Shown: piece by piece, positions 8,034 to 15,520 of the stretch
How positions within the stretch are numbered: position 1 is the stretch's first letter
How the letters are laid out: every line of letters begins with the position of its first letter
Assembly: GCA_001805125.1 (NCBI GenBank)
Contig: MHEF01000029.1
Coordinates: forward strand, 30,276-47,531
DNA length: 17,256 bases
From: Nitrospirae bacterium RBG_13_39_12
GTDB taxonomy: Bacteria; Nitrospirota; Thermodesulfovibrionia; Thermodesulfovibrionales; SM23-35
Direction of reading: 5' to 3'
Made by a program: the position numbers and the translations under genes
Notes under the pieces: generated by a model
Database searches by the model: none
The model's input: the letters and a program-made list of their open reading frames with translations, nothing else
What the model was told of the DNA's origin: nothing

Positions 8034-8507
8034 TTATCTCTCGCTCTTGCATTTATCACATAATCCATAAAATTGAACTAGATGATTAGTAATTTTAAAT
8101 TTGTATTTTTTAGAAAGGCCCTTCTCTGTTTGCTTCAGCAACTCTATTTCCTCATCAATGAAATCTGTGTAATCAATAACCCTTCCACATCCCGTACATA
8201 CAAGGTGGTGATGGTGTCCGATTCCCTTAGGTCCTTCAGCCAACTCATATCTTGCCCTGCCGTCTCCAAAGTCAAATTTAAAAACCAAACCCATCTGAAC
8301 AAGTAATTCCAAAGTTCTATACACGGTAGTAAGTCCGATGGAAGGGTAAACCTTATGCACCTCCAAATATACATCTTCTGCACTGAGATGTTTAGATGTT
8401 TTACTCAAAACATCTAAGATAGCTCCTCTAGGTATAGTTAGCCTATAGCCACACCCTCTGAATTTTCCCTGCCACCAAGGTGGTCCTGTTCCGTCTTTCC
8501 AAGGCAT
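8034..8507 (-). CDS. Fur-family metalloregulator (Fur or PerR type)
   Basis: This is a 157-residue cytoplasmic repressor that binds DNA as a dimer when loaded with metal. Residues about 17-85 form the winged helix, with the recognition helix around I-G-L-T-T-V-Y-R-T-L. The dimerisation domain has the regulatory His cluster G-H-H-H-H-L-V-C at 97-104. Two CxxC pairs form the structural zinc site, Cys104/Cys107 and Cys150/Cys153, both complete. The N-terminal G-P-P-W-W-Q-G-K-F-R-G-C-G-Y extension is a little longer than in classical Fur. It is the second gene of a two-gene unit, 20 bases after the CGGC-domain gene, whose promoter carries a perfect Fur box, so autoregulation is likely. Fur (iron) and PerR (peroxide) cannot be separated by sequence reading alone; Zur is less likely. 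Confidence 0.9.
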   Translation of the reverse strand: MPWKDGTGPPWWQGKFRGCGYRLTIPRGAILDVLSKTSKHLSAEDVYLEVHKVYPSIGLTTVYRTLELLVQMGLVFKFDFGDGRARYELAEGPKGIGHHHHLVCTGCGRVIDYTDFIDEEIELLKQTEKGLSKKYKFKITNHLVQFYGLCDKCKSER

Positions 8508-8527
8508 TTTAATGCTCTTACCTATTT

Positions 8528-8896
8528 TTAATACGGATGTGTACCGAGAATCACCTCTTTATTGAATACGGTCTCAATCTTCTTCTTAAGAGCTTCAACA
8601 TCAATAGGACATTTCGCTGTTTGTGTAGCTTTCATGATACAGGTACCCAGATGAATAGCATCAAAGTCCCGGTCATATAACTTAGCCATATCATTCAGAA
8701 GGGCTACTTTTGGCACTACCAGTCCGGGACATCCTCCACAGTCATCCATGCCGATTACTTCTATCTCGTAATCCTTCCATCTCTCATATTCGCCAGCCTT
8801 CTCTGCCATACCCTTAAAACACTTAAGGCAGCCTCCGACACAACTAACACCCTTAATGTTCTTGCATGCCATTATTGCTATTCTTTTCTTTGCCAT
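8528..8896 (-). CDS. CGGC-domain cysteine-rich protein
   Basis: This is a 122-residue soluble protein with eight or more cysteines. The defining C-G-G-C motif is at 53-56 (M-D-D-C-G-G-C-P-G). Other cysteines are Cys11, Cys19, Cys23, Cys26, Cys86 and Cys96. The CGGC domain is a small conserved family thought to bind metal or an iron-sulfur centre; its biochemical role is not established. The first strand K-R-I-A-I-M-A-C is typical for the family. A strong AGGAGG site (8902-8907) lies 5 bases from the start. A Fur-box palindrome sits between the promoter and this site, and the Fur-family gene follows directly. A role in metal or oxidative-stress handling under control of the downstream regulator is inference from that context. 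Confidence 0.85.
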   Translation of the reverse strand: MAKKRIAIMACKNIKGVSCVGGCLKCFKGMAEKAGEYERWKDYEIEVIGMDDCGGCPGLVVPKVALLNDMAKLYDRDFDAIHLGTCIMKATQTAKCPIDVEALKKKIETVFNKEVILGTHPY

Positions 8897-8908
8897 AGAT
8901 TCCTCCTA

Positions 8909-8927
8909 ATGATAATGATTATCATTA
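8909..8927 (-). promoter_or_regulatory. Fur box operator
   Basis: AATGATAAT-G-ATTATCATT is a perfect 9-1-9 inverted repeat and matches the classical Fur box closely. It lies between the -10 element and the AGGAGG of the CGGC-domain gene, so bound repressor would block transcription start. The regulator is probably the Fur-family protein encoded two genes on. Confidence 0.88.
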
Positions 8928-8933
8928 TTGTTA

Positions 8934-8963
8934 ATAATATACAATTACATATTTTCTTGTCAA
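8934..8963 (-). promoter_or_regulatory. Promoter of the CGGC-fur unit
   Basis: On the minus strand a consensus TTGACA (8963-8958) is followed by TATATT (16-base spacer, 8941-8936) or TATTAT (18-base spacer, 8939-8934). Either choice places the transcription start at or just before the Fur box. Confidence 0.65.
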
Positions 8964-9230
8964 TACCTTCTTAAAAGTTAGCAAGTAAATTATTTTCATA
9001 TAGTATCACCATTACAAAAGCAGGAACAATATCTAACCCAGTTTATTCACAAACTGTGAAACATGAACCTGAGAGAGAGTAACAGTCTATGATAATTAAT
9101 GATGCAAAATCCTCCCGGGTCGGAACAACCGAGAATGAGCGATAATACTCTCCCCCCGTTGCAAGCATAAAATTTAAAGAAAAAACTGGAGCAAGGAAAA
9201 TTCTAGTAAAATATTTTTCTTTTATGAAAT
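8964..9230. other. Intergenic stretch between the Fur unit and the redox operon terminator
   Basis: No gene is supported here. The longest frames are very short (18 codons from 9090 and 23 codons a few bases on) and match nothing I know. I tried to fit known riboswitch cores on both strands to the GC-rich part around 9110-9170 without success. Confidence 0.4.
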
Positions 9231-9264
9231 AAAAAAGGGCACTGATTTACTAGTGCCCTTTTTT
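9231..9264 (-). terminator. Bidirectional-looking terminator at the end of the redox operon
   Basis: GGGCACT (9237-9243) pairs with AGTGCCC (9252-9258) around an 8-base loop. Runs of six A on the left and six T on the right extend the stem and give a T-tract on either strand. It begins 50 bases after the stop of the NrfD-type gene, the last gene of the operon. Confidence 0.88.
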
Positions 9265-9313
9265 CACAATTTACTTTTACCCGGATTCAGCGTGAGTCTA
9301 TTAAGCCGTGGAA

Positions 9314-10528
9314 TTAATGCGCTGATTCATAATCCGGGTGGTCATACATGATAGCCATACGGTTTACAATAAAACGATATGCAAGAATCAACATAGTAAT
9401 AACTCCTATGGTCAGTGCAAACTCACTCCATTTTGGATGGTACTTCATTGAAGCAGGAAAATTCCAGTTATATGCAATAACAGATATATTAAGCCGATTT
9501 AATATGACGCCGAGGACGGTTAATAGTCCTGCAAAACGTGTAAGAGTAGCATTTTGCTTTCTTGCAGCAGACACAAACAGAAATGCAGGGAATAGAACAA
9601 AACCGATTATCTCCACTAGATACCAGTAACCATATGGTGTAGCAAGGTAATGGAAATTTTCAGAATGACCTAGATCAAACATTTTCAGTATAAAATATAC
9701 AAAAAGGGCAGATGCCGTAGCCTTGCCGAGGCCAACTACAAGCTTATCATATGCAGTATGATCTAAATGCTGGAGCTGTTTTTTAAACACACGATGTGAA
9801 ATGGTACTTTCAACGATCACCATACCAATCCCTGCAAAGACAGCTGACAACAGGAAAAACACCGGTAACAACATTGAGTACCATAGTGGATGGAGTTTGC
9901 CAGGGGTAATGAGATATAAACCACCGAGTGCAGATTGATGGCCACCAGCTATTATTACTCCGAAGATAGTCGCCCAGATAGCAAGCCTGCTAAAGAATTC
10001 ACGATATTTCTTTAGATTTAACCATTCAAAAAGGGCAGGGCTCCACTCAATAAGACAAATATTTATGTAAAGGAAAAAATGCCAGCCTATTAAGAACAGA
10101 ATGGATGAAAATCCCCACGACCATCCCAAGAGGTAAGGTATGCGATAATAACGGCCAAGATCGAACATAAGTGCGAATACTGCAAAAATATAGCCGAGAA
10201 GGCTTGAGAGGATAGCTGGTCTGACAAAATGATGGTATTCCTTCATCCCAAAAAGATGGACTGCTGTGCCAAGTGTGAGACCAGGAGCTGCCAAAGCAAT
10301 TCCAACGAGTATATCAAATCCGATCCATAATCCCCATGCATAGTTATCAGAAAGATTCGTCGACGGACCTAGTCCGGCAAAAAGTCGATATACCATAACT
10401 GAAACTGCAACACCCAGGATAGCCGCTGCAATAAAATTGGGCAAAGTGACATTACTGATTATATAATCTCGTGGAGTCATTCCAAGAAGTATCTTTTCTC
10501 TGAACCAGGAATTAGTGTTTTTCGCCAT
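9314..10528 (-). CDS. hmcC: HmcC-type NrfD-family membrane subunit
   Basis: This integral membrane subunit has about ten transmembrane helices and belongs to the NrfD/PsrC/HmcC family, which exchanges electrons with menaquinone without haem. The helices run from the L-P-N-F-I-A-A-A-I-L-G segment to the last one near L-T-I-G-V-I-T-M-L-I-L-A-Y. I place the start at 10528 (MAKNTNSWFREKILLGMTPR), which has GGGAGAAGGA just upstream and overlaps the preceding ferredoxin gene by 17 bases. The longer frame from 10561 would overlap by 50 bases and add eleven charged residues, which is less likely. With the Tat-exported ferredoxin next door it makes the usual HmcB-HmcC pair. It is the last gene of the operon and is followed by a terminator. 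DsrP or QrcD are relatives, but the operon content favours HmcC. Confidence 0.88.
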   Translation of the reverse strand: MAKNTNSWFREKILLGMTPRDYIISNVTLPNFIAAAILGVAVSVMVYRLFAGLGPSTNLSDNYAWGLWIGFDILVGIALAAPGLTLGTAVHLFGMKEYHHFVRPAILSSLLGYIFAVFALMFDLGRYYRIPYLLGWSWGFSSILFLIGWHFFLYINICLIEWSPALFEWLNLKKYREFFSRLAIWATIFGVIIAGGHQSALGGLYLITPGKLHPLWYSMLLPVFFLLSAVFAGIGMVIVESTISHRVFKKQLQHLDHTAYDKLVVGLGKATASALFVYFILKMFDLGHSENFHYLATPYGYWYLVEIIGFVLFPAFLFVSAARKQNATLTRFAGLLTVLGVILNRLNISVIAYNWNFPASMKYHPKWSEFALTIGVITMLILAYRFIVNRMAIMYDHPDYESAH

Positions 10529-11543
10529 GTCCTTCTCCCTTCTTCTCAGCAGATATTTCATGGCTCGCTTTCACTTTACGAGCCTTTGATATAGCATAAT
10601 AAGCCCCAAATACAAGAGGCCAGGCACCAACTATTTCAAACATTTTCACCATAAAAAGATACCCTTTGCTGAGTTTCGGTATTGGTGTCTTACCGATATC
10701 TGTTCTGAACCCTATTTGATTAAATGGAACTGATGACAGGTAAAGCCAGCTTGTCCCGCCAACTTCATGCTCTCCGTAAACATGATCAACATACTTGCCA
10801 GGATTACTTCTTATCTTTTCATGAGCCAGATTAATAAGGTCTTCCCTTTTTCCGAATCTCATTACTCCAGCAGGACAAATCTCAACACATGCCGGCACAA
10901 ACCCCTCTTTTGTAATTCTGTCGAAGCACATAGTACATTTTGTGATCTGAGGATTAAGTGCTTCATGATACTCATATGCAGGCACATCAAAAGGACAGGC
11001 AAGCATGCAATAGCGACACCCAATGCATACACTTGGGTTATAAAGTACAGATCCCTTCTCGGATTTTCTATATGCATCGACAAAGCATGAAGACAAACAT
11101 CCCGGATCTTCGCAGTGCATACACTGCCTTTTTACATATATAGGTTTACCGTCTTTAGAACTCTTGAAGCGGTTCACCACGGTAAAGTTTCCTGCATGCA
11201 TTCTCCTTGCTTTATCAAAAACAGACTTCGCCTCGTTCACTGATGCCTCAAACTCTTTTATAGGGCGGTTAGGATTTTTATTCCATTCATTGCATGCCCA
11301 CTCGCATCTCCGGCATCCGATACAAAGGGTTGTGTCAACTAGCACACCATGCCGCTCATCACTAACCCCTGCTTTATGTCTATCCACCCATATCTTCCAA
11401 TTCCTTTCATTAGCAGTATTACCTGTAGAAAGAATAGAAGGGTCAAGTTTTTCACCCGCGTGGGCAGCAACGCCACTGCCAATTAAGGTAGTCCCCGCAA
11501 TCGCTGCAGTCCGCTTTAAGAATTCCCTTCTGCTAATTTTCAT
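10512..11543 (-). CDS. hmcB: HmcB-type periplasmic ferredoxin subunit with Tat signal and C-terminal anchor
   Basis: This 343-residue protein starts MKISRREFLKRTAAIAGTTL, a clear Tat signal (S-R-R-E-F-L-K plus hydrophobic run), so it folds with its clusters before export. Sixteen cysteines make four [4Fe-4S] sites: Cys74/77/80/84, Cys141/144/149/153, Cys173/176/179/183 and Cys203/206/219/223. A C-terminal helix around residues 295-320 (V-K-M-F-E-I-V-G-A-W-P-L-V-F-G-A-Y) anchors it to the membrane, a feature of HmcB over the soluble DsrO type. It would carry electrons between the multihaem cytochrome and the NrfD-type subunit encoded immediately downstream. The ribosome binding site GGAGG lies just before the start. 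It follows the tiny membrane-peptide gene by 21 bases. The HmcB assignment is by domain layout and operon, not by a search. Confidence 0.9.
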   Translation of the reverse strand: MKISRREFLKRTAAIAGTTLIGSGVAAHAGEKLDPSILSTGNTANERNWKIWVDRHKAGVSDERHGVLVDTTLCIGCRRCEWACNEWNKNPNRPIKEFEASVNEAKSVFDKARRMHAGNFTVVNRFKSSKDGKPIYVKRQCMHCEDPGCLSSCFVDAYRKSEKGSVLYNPSVCIGCRYCMLACPFDVPAYEYHEALNPQITKCTMCFDRITKEGFVPACVEICPAGVMRFGKREDLINLAHEKIRSNPGKYVDHVYGEHEVGGTSWLYLSSVPFNQIGFRTDIGKTPIPKLSKGYLFMVKMFEIVGAWPLVFGAYYAISKARKVKASHEISAEKKGEGHGEKH

Positions 11544-11564
11544 AGATTAGCCTCCGTCTAATAA

Positions 11565-11675
11565 TTATCTCTGTGTACTTAAAATATAATAAAAAAATAT
11601 AAATACAAACATAGCTAATACTGCTACTGCATATTCGTAGCCATGTGCTGAGAATAATTGTTCAAAAATATACAT
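11565..11675 (-). CDS. hmcD: 36-residue HmcD-like membrane peptide
   Basis: This small gene encodes MYIFEQLFSAHGYEYAVAVL followed by A-M-F-V-F-I-F-F-Y-Y-I-L-S-T-Q-R. It is one transmembrane helix (about residues 14-32) with a short charged tail. Its ribosome binding site is excellent: AGGAGG at 11684-11689, 8 bases from the ATG, and it overlaps the stop codon of the cytochrome gene. The next gene begins 21 bases after its stop. The Hmc complex is known to include a very small membrane subunit, HmcD, and the size and position fit. At 36 residues it could easily be missed by gene callers. It might stabilise the NrfD-type and cytochrome b subunits; that is inference. Confidence 0.8.
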   Translation of the reverse strand: MYIFEQLFSAHGYEYAVAVLAMFVFIFFYYILSTQR

Positions 11676-11687
11676 TACTTCATCCTC

Positions 11688-13388
11688 CTACTTTAACGGA
11701 GTTTCGCTTTCTAAAGGTTTTGAAAGTATGTCTACAGGGCGCACATCTCTTTCCTCATGACATTCCTTGCATTTCCTGGCTTTTTCAAGTTCCATATATT
11801 TATGGCAACCCATACACTGATTATGATAGGCTGCAATCAGCTTGGGCCTGTTAGGTTTCACCGGGTCAAAATTGATAGAGTGGCAGTTCCTACAATACGG
11901 AGGGGTATCTTTCTTCGCCTCGGCTTCTACACGACTCTGATGATGACACCCATCGCACATGGTCTGCATCTTTGCATGAAAATAAGTTCCCAATTTACTA
12001 TCATTAGAAATCTTTACCAGCTTTTTAACTATCTCAAGATGGGGGAATTTAGCTTGCTTGTATTCTTTTTCTAATATTTTAATTTCAACCTCTTTTTTAA
12101 CTTTTTCCGGATCAAGACCGGCTACAGAAAGAGGCTGTGGAGAAGGAACACCTTCTTTTTTGCCAGTATGACAGATAGCACACGATTCTTTCTTCAGATC
12201 TTTTGTTTCTAAATCCATCGGCTTAATAGAGAAATGGCATCCGGCACAATCTTTTGCTGATTTTTTGGTGTTATGGCAACCAGCACAGCTTTTTTCAGAA
12301 AATACGTCATGATATGCATTAGAAGTATTGACCCATTTTCCGTCAGGACTGCCTGATAACCCATGACATTTTTTGCAGGCATTTAGTGTTTCATGGTGGC
12401 ATTCACGACATGTCTTGGAATTTTTCTCATGTGACTTGTGATCAAATGAAACTCCTTTCATCCTGGCATCTTTTATGTTAATAAAGGGTTTTTCCGGTTG
12501 ATCACGGTCTGGCCGGGGAACCTTTGCAAGTTCAGCAACTGTTTTGTACTTTCCTTTGTGGCATTTTTCGCAGACAATAGGACCTACCTTTTTCTCACCT
12601 TTTGGCCCTGGCTCTTCTTTCAGAGTATAATATAAATGGCAGTTCAGACATCTTATATGAGAAATTCTCTGTATCGAAAGGTCCTTTTCTTTTATAATTC
12701 CTGTTTCAACAGCTAAGGAAGGACCTCTTTTTACGCCTATTTCATGGCAATAGTAACAGGACTCCTCTGTCCCTTTTTCATAAACTAAATCTCCATCATT
12801 ATATGAATGGTGGCAAAGGTCACAAGTTTCTTTTATCTTCCTTTCTTGAAGTTTCTTGTCATGGGTATCATGGACTTGATAATCAAATTCAAAAACTGGG
12901 TATTTGATTTCTACATATCTCAGCTTTTCTATATGGCAATCTCCACAAACAACAGGACCGGCTTTTTTCTTCTCTATTAATTTTTCTTTATGGCAGTTGA
13001 TACATTCGTCATGGTAGGCATTCATGACTGAATCTTTGTCTTTTTTATCAATTTTCTTTGGGAAATTAAACAAGATAAGATTCTTTTCTTTGTCGATAGG
13101 ATGACATGTATCGCATCCTTCCCCTTCCTTTTTGCCTTCTTCTTTTAATGCCTCAACATGTTTATTGTGATCAAATACTACCTGTGGCCGTTCCAGAACC
13201 CCGAAGATTTCTGTATGAGCTATAGTAAGTTTGTTATCAGGCTTTGTCCATATCTCCTTATGAACTGCTACTTCCTCAGTCGCTGCAGGCGTTTCTATAG
13301 AATAAAGACTGTTTATCCCATAAATAATAATAAATAGAAAACATAAACCTACTATTATGGCTAAGGCTCCTATAGAATCTTTCTTCAT
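11688..13388 (-). CDS. hmcA: Sixteen-haem cytochrome c, HmcA type, membrane-anchored
   Basis: The 566-residue protein contains exactly sixteen CxxCH haem c motifs, in order CDTCH, CINCH, CGDCH, CDLCH, CYYCH, CLNCH, CEKCH, CRECH, CKKCH, CAGCH, CAGCH, CAICH, CDGCH, CRNCH, CMGCH and CKECH. Several are followed by another His, and single His residues for distal ligation occur between them (for example F-D-H-N-K-H and F-D-H-K-S-H). Sixteen haems and this length match HmcA, the electron-entry cytochrome of Hmc in sulfate reducers, which takes electrons from periplasmic hydrogenases or type I cytochrome c3. The N-terminus has a hydrophobic helix at about 7-27 with no good signal-peptidase site, so the protein seems to stay tethered to the membrane, whereas Desulfovibrio HmcA is processed. 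The interhaem regions are very Lys-rich. It lies between the CCG iron-sulfur gene and the HmcD-like gene. Confidence 0.93.
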   Translation of the reverse strand: MKKDSIGALAIIVGLCFLFIIIYGINSLYSIETPAATEEVAVHKEIWTKPDNKLTIAHTEIFGVLERPQVVFDHNKHVEALKEEGKKEGEGCDTCHPIDKEKNLILFNFPKKIDKKDKDSVMNAYHDECINCHKEKLIEKKKAGPVVCGDCHIEKLRYVEIKYPVFEFDYQVHDTHDKKLQERKIKETCDLCHHSYNDGDLVYEKGTEESCYYCHEIGVKRGPSLAVETGIIKEKDLSIQRISHIRCLNCHLYYTLKEEPGPKGEKKVGPIVCEKCHKGKYKTVAELAKVPRPDRDQPEKPFINIKDARMKGVSFDHKSHEKNSKTCRECHHETLNACKKCHGLSGSPDGKWVNTSNAYHDVFSEKSCAGCHNTKKSAKDCAGCHFSIKPMDLETKDLKKESCAICHTGKKEGVPSPQPLSVAGLDPEKVKKEVEIKILEKEYKQAKFPHLEIVKKLVKISNDSKLGTYFHAKMQTMCDGCHHQSRVEAEAKKDTPPYCRNCHSINFDPVKPNRPKLIAAYHNQCMGCHKYMELEKARKCKECHEERDVRPVDILSKPLESETPLK

Positions 13389-13409
13389 ATCTTATTCCTT
13401 CCCGATTTA

Positions 13410-14795
13410 TTATCCAACTTTAAATTCCTCAGGAACTATCATTGTTTCAGTTATTAGTTCATCCATAAACATCGCATGACCGTCGAGTTTGTAATATTTT
13501 AATATGTCATTAATACTGGTATAACAGTTATGGCATGGAGCGCAGATATTATGACATCCCGTAGCCCTAATCTGATCTGCTTTTATTCGAGCTCCATCAC
13601 ATCTGTTAGCCTTCCATGGTGGTCCAATAGCATTTCCCCCTCCACCACCATTGCAGCAGTAATTATGTCCGCGATTTGGATGCATCTCTATAATAGGGCC
13701 TTCACATGTCTTGTTTACGAGGTAACGGAGTTTTTCTCCTGCGCCTCGCAACCGTACAAGGTTACAAGGATCTTGAATGGTAACAGGGCCTTTGATTCTC
13801 TTATTCTTATCTATTTTAATTCTTCCGTTAGACACAAGCTCATAATAGAACTCAACAGGATGAATTGTTTCTATCGGTGGCTTTTTATATCCCATAAGCG
13901 GCGGTGCCACATAACATGTGGCATTCAGTGGATGCCCTCACTCAGTGAGTACTATTCGTTTGACCCTTAACCTCGCGGCATTATCAAAAATTCCGCGAAC
14001 AACCCTCTGCATTGTCTCCATATCACGGATGAACATCCCCATGTTTGCACTATCCCAGCCATCTTCTGCTGGGACTGTCCAGTCTATGCCGGCTACATTC
14101 ATAATTTTAGCCATGCGTGCAATATGATAGGCTGCTACTTTCGGCTCTGTACCGAGCGGGCACCACATAACTTCAGCCCCTTCTTTACCTATAGGGATGC
14201 GGGCATTTTTTATATCCGCTCTTACTTCTTCTTCCTGCCATTGAATGCTATCAATCCAGTCAGCCTGGGTAATCCACAACTGTGTTAATGTAGCTGAAAG
14301 ACTATTGGTCTGATCCAATATATTCTGAGGGACTAACCCAAGCAGAAAACACATACGACGAACCATGCCTATCTGATACGCTACATCTAAACCGAAAGGA
14401 CAATACATGCTGCAGCGGCGGCAGAGATTGCACTCACAAAAAACTATCCTCGCAACCTGCTTCATGAACTCAGGACTTACCTTTCCTTTTCTCTTGATCA
14501 ACTCCCAGAGGGTCATCTTTACTTTTGCTACAGGTGCATATGTGGGGTCTTTATCATGAGAGAGATACCAATGGCATGCCTCAGAGCAGAGTGCACAGTG
14601 GATACAGGTCTCTAAGGGCGCTATGAATCGTCCTGAATTTTTCCCAGCATTCAAAACAGCATTTACTACTTTTTCTATTTTTTCCGGAGTGAGGGTTTTA
14701 ACAGTTTCATCAAAGCCCGGATCTTTAACAGGTTTTCTTTTAAGCTCAACCCAGTCTTTTTTCTTTACATTTTCTTTTGCGCTTACCTCAGCCAT
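13410..14795 (-). CDS. hmcF: HmcF/TmcB/HdrD-type iron-sulfur protein, predicted selenoprotein (in-frame UGA)
   Basis: One frame of 461 codons runs from ATG at 14795 to the stop at 13410, broken only by TGA at 13938-13940 (residue 286). The first 285 residues hold two [4Fe-4S] sites, Cys64/67/70/74 and Cys122/125/128/132, and a degenerate first CCG half. After the UGA comes G-H-P-L-N-A and a complete second CCG domain: Cys344-x35-Cys380Cys381-x36-Cys418-x2-Cys421, the noncubane-cluster motif of heterodisulfide reductases. The UGA falls in V-L-T-E-(UGA)-G-H, where DsrK/HmcF/HdrD relatives, as I recall them, have E-C-G-H, so Sec replaces Cys. A SECIS-like hairpin follows. The only re-start is GTG at 13910, without ribosome binding site and after the motif, so two separate genes are unlikely. 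The protein should act on the cytoplasmic face beside the cytochrome b subunit, delivering electrons to or from a thiol/disulfide or ferredoxin partner. A nonsense mutation is the alternative. Confidence 0.85.
13905..13923 (-). promoter_or_regulatory. Putative bacterial SECIS hairpin
   Basis: In the mRNA, UGCCACAU pairs perfectly with AUGUGGCA around a GUU loop. The stem starts 15 bases and the loop 22 bases after the UGA. As I recall, bacterial SECIS elements need a stem just behind the UGA and a G in the first two loop bases at roughly this distance; both hold here. The hairpin lies wholly within coding sequence (residues around A-T-C-Y-V-A), as expected for a SelB-binding element. Confidence 0.75.
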
Positions 14796-14830
14796 CTATA
14801 TAATCCTCCGTTTATATAATCCTTCATAAT

Positions 14831-15505
14831 TTACCAGTCCTGTGAATAACGATATCCCTGATCAGAGCCCATAAAAGCCCTTGTCAAAAAGAAATAAAAC
14901 ATATGACCCAACCTTGTAAAAGGAATAGCTGCAAGCATAATTTCTCCAAAAATGATATGAAGAATTACCATTGTTTTATGCGGAAGTAACATTTGGTGAT
15001 ATGCCAGAAACCCGGTTATAAATGGGGCAAATGCAATAAAAAGTATAAGATAATCGGAGTCAAACGTAACAAATCTAACTTCAGGAGCTAAAATCCTTCT
15101 TAAGAAGAAGAAACCACAGCATATGATGACAATAAGTGTCATTATGTCAGCTATACCCTCAGGGAGTGTCCACCACGTTATTCCCCAGGATTCACGCCAG
15201 AGTATGTTATGTGAAAGAAGTAATATGGGGGTAAAAACGAGACCAATATGGAAAAGAAATGTTACGGTTGTGACCACAGGCCGTTTTCTCCAGTTAACGC
15301 TATTAAAGGGAATTACCCAGTGAAGTAGAGAGCGCAGGCTGAGTTTTAAATCCATGTAAGGATATACGACTTTTTCTTTCTTTGCCAGTAAAATCATGGT
15401 CCTTAACTGATAAATAGTGCCACCAATAAATACGATAAATGCAATCCAGACTAAAGGGCCTCTAACAAGATTATATAATGATGGGTCTTTTATAAAATCA
15501 TACAT
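14831..15505 (-). CDS. hmcE: HmcE/TmcC-type membrane cytochrome b subunit (NarI-like)
   Basis: This 224-residue protein has five or six transmembrane helices (for example L-V-W-I-A-F-I-V-F-I-G-G-T-I-Y, T-V-T-F-L-F-H-I-G-L-V-F-T-P, I-M-T-L-I-V-I-I-C-C-G-F-F-F-L). Candidate haem b ligands are the His in the F-L-F-H-I-G helix, His in L-L-L-S-H-N, His in M-V-I-L-H-I-I-F-G-E and the late R-L-G-H-M. That layout is the NarG gamma-like family, with DsrM, HmcE and TmcC as members, which bind haem b and menaquinone. It lies 35 bases before the CCG iron-sulfur gene, the conserved partner on the cytoplasmic side. Its GAGGGAG ribosome binding site is a suitable distance from the ATG. Whether it is closer to HmcE or TmcC cannot be decided by eye; the TmcD-like gene upstream favours TmcC. 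Confidence 0.85.
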   Translation of the reverse strand: MYDFIKDPSLYNLVRGPLVWIAFIVFIGGTIYQLRTMILLAKKEKVVYPYMDLKLSLRSLLHWVIPFNSVNWRKRPVVTTVTFLFHIGLVFTPILLLSHNILWRESWGITWWTLPEGIADIMTLIVIICCGFFFLRRILAPEVRFVTFDSDYLILFIAFAPFITGFLAYHQMLLPHKTMVILHIIFGEIMLAAIPFTRLGHMFYFFLTRAFMGSDQGYRYSQDW

Positions 15506-15520
15506 TTTTTGCTCCCTCTA

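Noticed and set aside
7862..8068. Minus-strand frame of 68 codons overlapping the end of the Fur-family gene
   Set aside because: No ribosome binding site, 35-base overlap with a solid gene, unrecognisable low-complexity translation.
9061..9175. Possible riboswitch in the gap before the redox operon terminator
   Set aside because: Neither strand fits the conserved cores of riboswitches I know, and no gene starts in a suitable place downstream.
10529..10561. Longer N-terminus of the NrfD-type protein from 10561
   Set aside because: Adds charged residues not expected before the first helix and a 50-base overlap; the start at 10528 has the better ribosome binding site.
13410..13910. Separate gene starting with GTG at 13910 for the C-terminal half of the HdrD-like protein
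   Set aside because: No ribosome binding site, the frame continues without a break through the UGA into the upstream half, and the start would fall inside the CCG region and the SECIS-like stem.
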